Positions 7,701-8,568 of a stretch of DNA of 8,568 bases are shown one piece after another; within the stretch, counting starts at the first letter, position 1, and each line of letters opens with the position of its first letter. The notes beneath the pieces were generated by a model. It was not told the origin of the DNA and did not search any database. It saw only the letters and a list, made by a program, of their open reading frames with translations. The DNA is taken from positions 1 through 8,568 of the forward strand of contig JAJYJL010000261.1 in assembly GCA_021789565.1 (NCBI GenBank), in the 5' to 3' direction. The position numbers and the translations under genes were made by a program. Origin of the DNA: Acidobacteriota bacterium. Lineage in GTDB: Bacteria > Acidobacteriota > Terriglobia > UBA7540.

Positions 7701-8015
7701 ACCGACCGAGCCGAAGACGCGGCGGAGTATACGTTTCATGGGACCGGCATCACGTGGGTGGGCAAGAGGACTCTTTCGGGCGGGATGGCGGACGTTTTTG
7801 TCGATGGGGAGTGGAAGGCGCGGGTGGACACCTATGCGCCCTCATTCCACCGCTTCCGGATCGATGCCCAAGCAGGCTGGCAGGTTCCCATCTTTGAGAT
7901 GAGTTGGCCCGAAGCGGGCCAGCACACGATTCGGATCGTGGTCCTGCCCCTGAAGAACATGCTATCGCAGGGCTACGACATATGCCTCGACGCCTTCCAT
8001 GTCGTCCCCGCCTGA
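4710..8015 (+). CDS. Exported clan GH-D-like (alpha-galactosidase-type) glycosidase with Fn3-like and two lectin-like domains
   Basis: The 1101-residue product carries a twin-arginine-type signal (ERREMLKVMAA, 22-32, then a hydrophobic stretch to about 40), implying export after folding. Residues about 52-340 look like a GH36-type N-terminal beta-sandwich. The barrel follows (about 350-640): MYWRDYGWWD (399-408), HPDW (451-454), WRKDD (495-499) with D499 as the nucleophile candidate, and CDGGGNDLGYE (538-548) with D544 as the acid/base candidate. These motifs are close to, but not identical with, GH36, so the substrate (an alpha-galactoside or another glycoside) is inferred. A C-terminal beta-domain (about 640-730), an Fn3-like module (about 740-830) and two related lectin-like domains (about 842-958 and 965-1099) complete it. 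ATG 4734 (residue 9) is an alternative start, with AGGAGG 4 bases before it. Glycine codon use changes sharply inside the gene. The upstream gap is 104 bases. Confidence 0.8.
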   Translation: MKTEAGGAMAEKGSKEQGVRLERREMLKVMAAVPGAMMAAQPGFGGKAKGESGQLLVRSGDAYVRQAGTRWTLGTARVVKEVELREGHLSLASFRDGMSGHEYVQGPSDVFRFRADGEEVTGRNQAWELVGKRTERLAQGELLLELRVRNGSFEVSKGYLIYPEESIIQEWVKIKNISGRERTLEDPSFLQMHILQKEVGDVEFSYMTGGMCFYGSWILKTQALTAGYAREFDASDPAECLPGHPCPKGWAMGNSIYAPIQVYFDRERKAGVFVGWDYLGKWASSVGNYHGGPVNVNLRVSGYRQRMPAGAEVTTPRAFTGVFAEDLDEMGNQLLDYQYRYKWDYTREEYFPAIRMLGYWWNGASDFDPHHRGMDVEPVSTFRKVFRTADLMRSVGADMYWRDYGWWDLAGDWNGPDFRETGRYLSNYGMRQTIYTIVYDAQQGSKVVLDHPDWMIYRGGNFAGQYVLNQATPGVREFELSILNEQVKKWGNFEWRKDDSPLHSVDGDYTPMLAQDQKFRQLLKNFLDENPGCAFHGCDGGGNDLGYEALRMATAWQYSDGCVGRYRVYYTSYLFPPDKLNNMPDNWNPNEYDKATWRGLLWSSFPMTGDTFDPEKIEGLRELIDIYHYLAKERVVGKWVKVYHPKVSGDTPDWYLQRMSSDNRKGIIMPGHNLSTPIKIYPKGLLPDVTYNVSFQERSRTQNRLGSDLMVKGIEFQGVAAGELIYLNLPMHPGSGADKVAPTAPQQVVKRIGTNMDYAGVELTWNPGRDNNWISYYQIYRNGAPLGKVGKGTYYFDHALGADPGADYEVATVDGSGNLSAKVAAAGASRVADEVVDDASPALKYTGAGWKHERDVWAVSEGTESRTREAKDAVEYAFEGNRITWYGRLGAAMGQAEVYIDGQMDQRVESYDADEIPNVALYTRTFVAKGRHTIKIVAAGEHHWRSSDSWVVVDGLQVRTQPFILVEDAPGGGVRYEGGGWKHDGVWSAASGKTASWTDRAEDAAEYTFHGTGITWVGKRTLSGGMADVFVDGEWKARVDTYAPSFHRFRIDAQAGWQVPIFEMSWPEAGQHTIRIVVLPLKNMLSQGYDICLDAFHVVPA

Positions 8016-8125
8016 GCCCTTAGGGGTGGCTTGCCTTTGTACAGATGAAGCCATTCCTGTGGCCATTTCCGGGACCACTATTTTTTGCTAGAGGGAGGTG
8101 GGCAGGTCAATGTTAGAAGATACGT

Positions 8126-8416
8126 ATGGGCATACGCCTTTCCAAAAAGCTTTCGACCGGATGGACGTCTATGGTGTTGGCTACGACGAAGAAAGAGCGT
8201 CAAGGCCGAGGGTTCGGGTTGATGGGAGAGGGCCAATATGTAGTAGGCATTGAGCCCAGCACGAACACTTTCGGCCGCGACCAAGCACGGCAAGCGGGTG
8301 AACTGATCGTCTTACAACCGGGTGAGAAGCGCAAGTATGATCTTGAGGCAGGCGTCCTGGATGGGGAAGAAGCGATTCAAGTGTTTCAAGCTCGCGTTGA
8401 TGATTTGAGAGTATGA
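8126..8416 (+). pseudogene. Decayed 3' end of a DUF4432 (aldose-1-epimerase-like) gene
   Basis: From about 8213 to the stop at 8414-8416 the frame encodes a segment with the C-terminal signature I know from DUF4432 proteins: LMGEGQYVVGIEPSTN, then an RQAGEL stretch, LQPGEKRKYDLEAGVLDG, and a final amphipathic stretch. Full-length members have roughly 300 or more residues; only about 68 remain. Residues 1-29 of the open frame are basic and do not resemble the family, and no strong ribosome-binding site precedes ATG 8126. The rest of the gene is not visible in any frame between 8016 and 8213. I read this as a truncated remnant rather than a working protein. An intact copy would be a cytoplasmic sugar mutarotase-like enzyme, fitting the sugar genes upstream. 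Alternatively it is a short hypothetical protein. Confidence 0.55.
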
Positions 8417-8460
8417 AAGAACCGCCAGACCCTCTGTGGCTTCGGGAGGAGTCATTTATT

Positions 8461-8490
8461 TAGCAGGTTGCTGAAAAACTCGAAAAATGG
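8461..8490 (-). repeat. Right copy of the bracketing inverted repeat (longer form)
   Basis: TAGCAGGTTGCTGAAAAA (8461-8478) is the reverse complement of 103-120 with one mismatch. The outer AAAAATGG (8483-8490) matches the outer CCATTTTT of the left copy. Between them lie 9 bases absent from the left copy. It ends 2 bases before the -35 box of the promoter at 8493. Confidence 0.7.
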
Positions 8491-8492
8491 TG

Positions 8493-8520
8493 TTGACAAT
8501 ATATCGCAATGTGATATATC
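8493..8520 (+). promoter_or_regulatory. Sigma-70-type promoter overlapping an operator-like palindrome
   Basis: TTGACA (8493-8498) is a consensus -35 box. TATATC (8515-8520) is a fair -10 box at a 16-base spacing. The palindrome ATATATC (8499-8505) / GATATAT (8513-8519), with a 7-base spacer, fills the space between the boxes and covers most of the -10. A dimeric repressor bound there would block RNA polymerase. In my experience such AT-rich palindromes inside TTGACA promoters precede PadR-type regulators in Acidobacteriota, suggesting self-repression; the regulator's identity is not visible here. Confidence 0.7.
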
Positions 8521-8522
8521 TC

Positions 8523-8550
8523 CCTCCTGGGCCGATCTACCCTCAGGAGG
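8523..8550 (+). promoter_or_regulatory. 5'-leader hairpin sequestering the Shine-Dalgarno sequence
   Basis: CCTCCTG (8523-8529) is perfectly complementary to CAGGAGG (8544-8550). The stem can be extended inward by a G-U pair (8530/8543) and a G-C pair (8531/8542), leaving a 10-base loop. The right arm is the AGGAGG ribosome-binding site of the gene starting at ATG 8559, so pairing would hide it. This suggests translational damping or a leader element acting on top of the palindromic promoter. Confidence 0.55.
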
Positions 8551-8558
8551 ATTTGCCA

Positions 8559-8568
8559 ATGCGCGGTG
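8559..8568 (+). CDS. Start of a gene running off the right edge (possibly a PadR-type regulator)
   Basis: ATG 8559 is followed by CGC GGT and the window end, so only Met-Arg-Gly is visible. Support comes from context: a consensus AGGAGG (8545-8550) lies 8 bases upstream, and a TTGACA/TATATC promoter with an operator-like palindrome lies about 40-65 bases upstream. The suggestion of a PadR-family repressor rests only on the promoter style and is inference. A hairpin can mask its ribosome-binding site. Confidence 0.45.

Noticed and set aside
8027..8053. Inverted pair TGGCTT / AAGCCA after the glycosidase stop
   Set aside because: Six base pairs with a 15-base loop and no T run; it could arise by chance.
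8059..8086. Possible intrinsic terminator after the glycosidase: GTGG (8059-8062) and CCAC (8075-8078) followed by TTTTTT
   Set aside because: The stem is only 4 base pairs with a 12-base loop, too weak to claim; a true terminator remains possible because of the T run.
8110..8253. 47-codon ORF with a good ribosome-binding site as an independent gene
   Set aside because: Overlaps the DUF4432 remnant in another frame and matches nothing I recognise; described as part of the junction finding instead.
1..8568. CRISPR array, tRNA, rRNA, toxin-antitoxin or defence genes
   Set aside because: No regularly spaced repeats, no cloverleaf-like sequence and no protein with such motifs was found.

Overview
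The window reads as a bacterial chromosomal segment with every recognisable gene on the + strand. An acidobacterial source is my best guess. It rests on a large periplasmic multihaem cytochrome fused to tetratricopeptide repeats, an exported multi-domain glycosidase written largely in G-ending codons, and a palindromic TTGACA promoter of the kind I associate with PadR-type regulators at the right edge. This is inference; no rRNA or other marker gene is present.

Layout: positions 1-93 are the tail of an unidentified gene, followed by a short repeat (100-120). Then come a six-haem c-type cytochrome with TPRs (262-2202), a ten-helix RhaT-family sugar transporter (2288-3316), a mandelate-racemase-type enolase superfamily enzyme that looks like a sugar-acid dehydratase (3430-4605), and an exported clan GH-D-like glycosidase with a fibronectin-III-like domain and two lectin-like domains (4710-8015). 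A decayed 3' end of a DUF4432 (aldose-1-epimerase-like) gene follows (8126-8416). An inverted copy of the left repeat (8461-8490) comes next, then a promoter with an operator-like palindrome and a hairpin over the ribosome-binding site of a gene that starts at 8559 and leaves the window.

A plausible joint role is use of a plant or microbial polysaccharide sugar. The exported glycosidase would release a monosaccharide, the RhaT-like permease would import it, a DUF4432-type mutarotase (now broken) would have equilibrated anomers, and the dehydratase would act on the corresponding aldonate. No sugar dehydrogenase, kinase or aldolase is visible, so the pathway is incomplete here. The cytochrome could serve as a respiratory partner or be an unrelated neighbour.

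The most notable signals are the inverted repeats bracketing the whole cluster, a sharp internal switch in codon style inside the glycosidase gene, a seventh haem site that appears to have been lost by two base changes, and layered control elements before the gene at the right edge. I did not find a clearly new multi-gene defence or mobile system.
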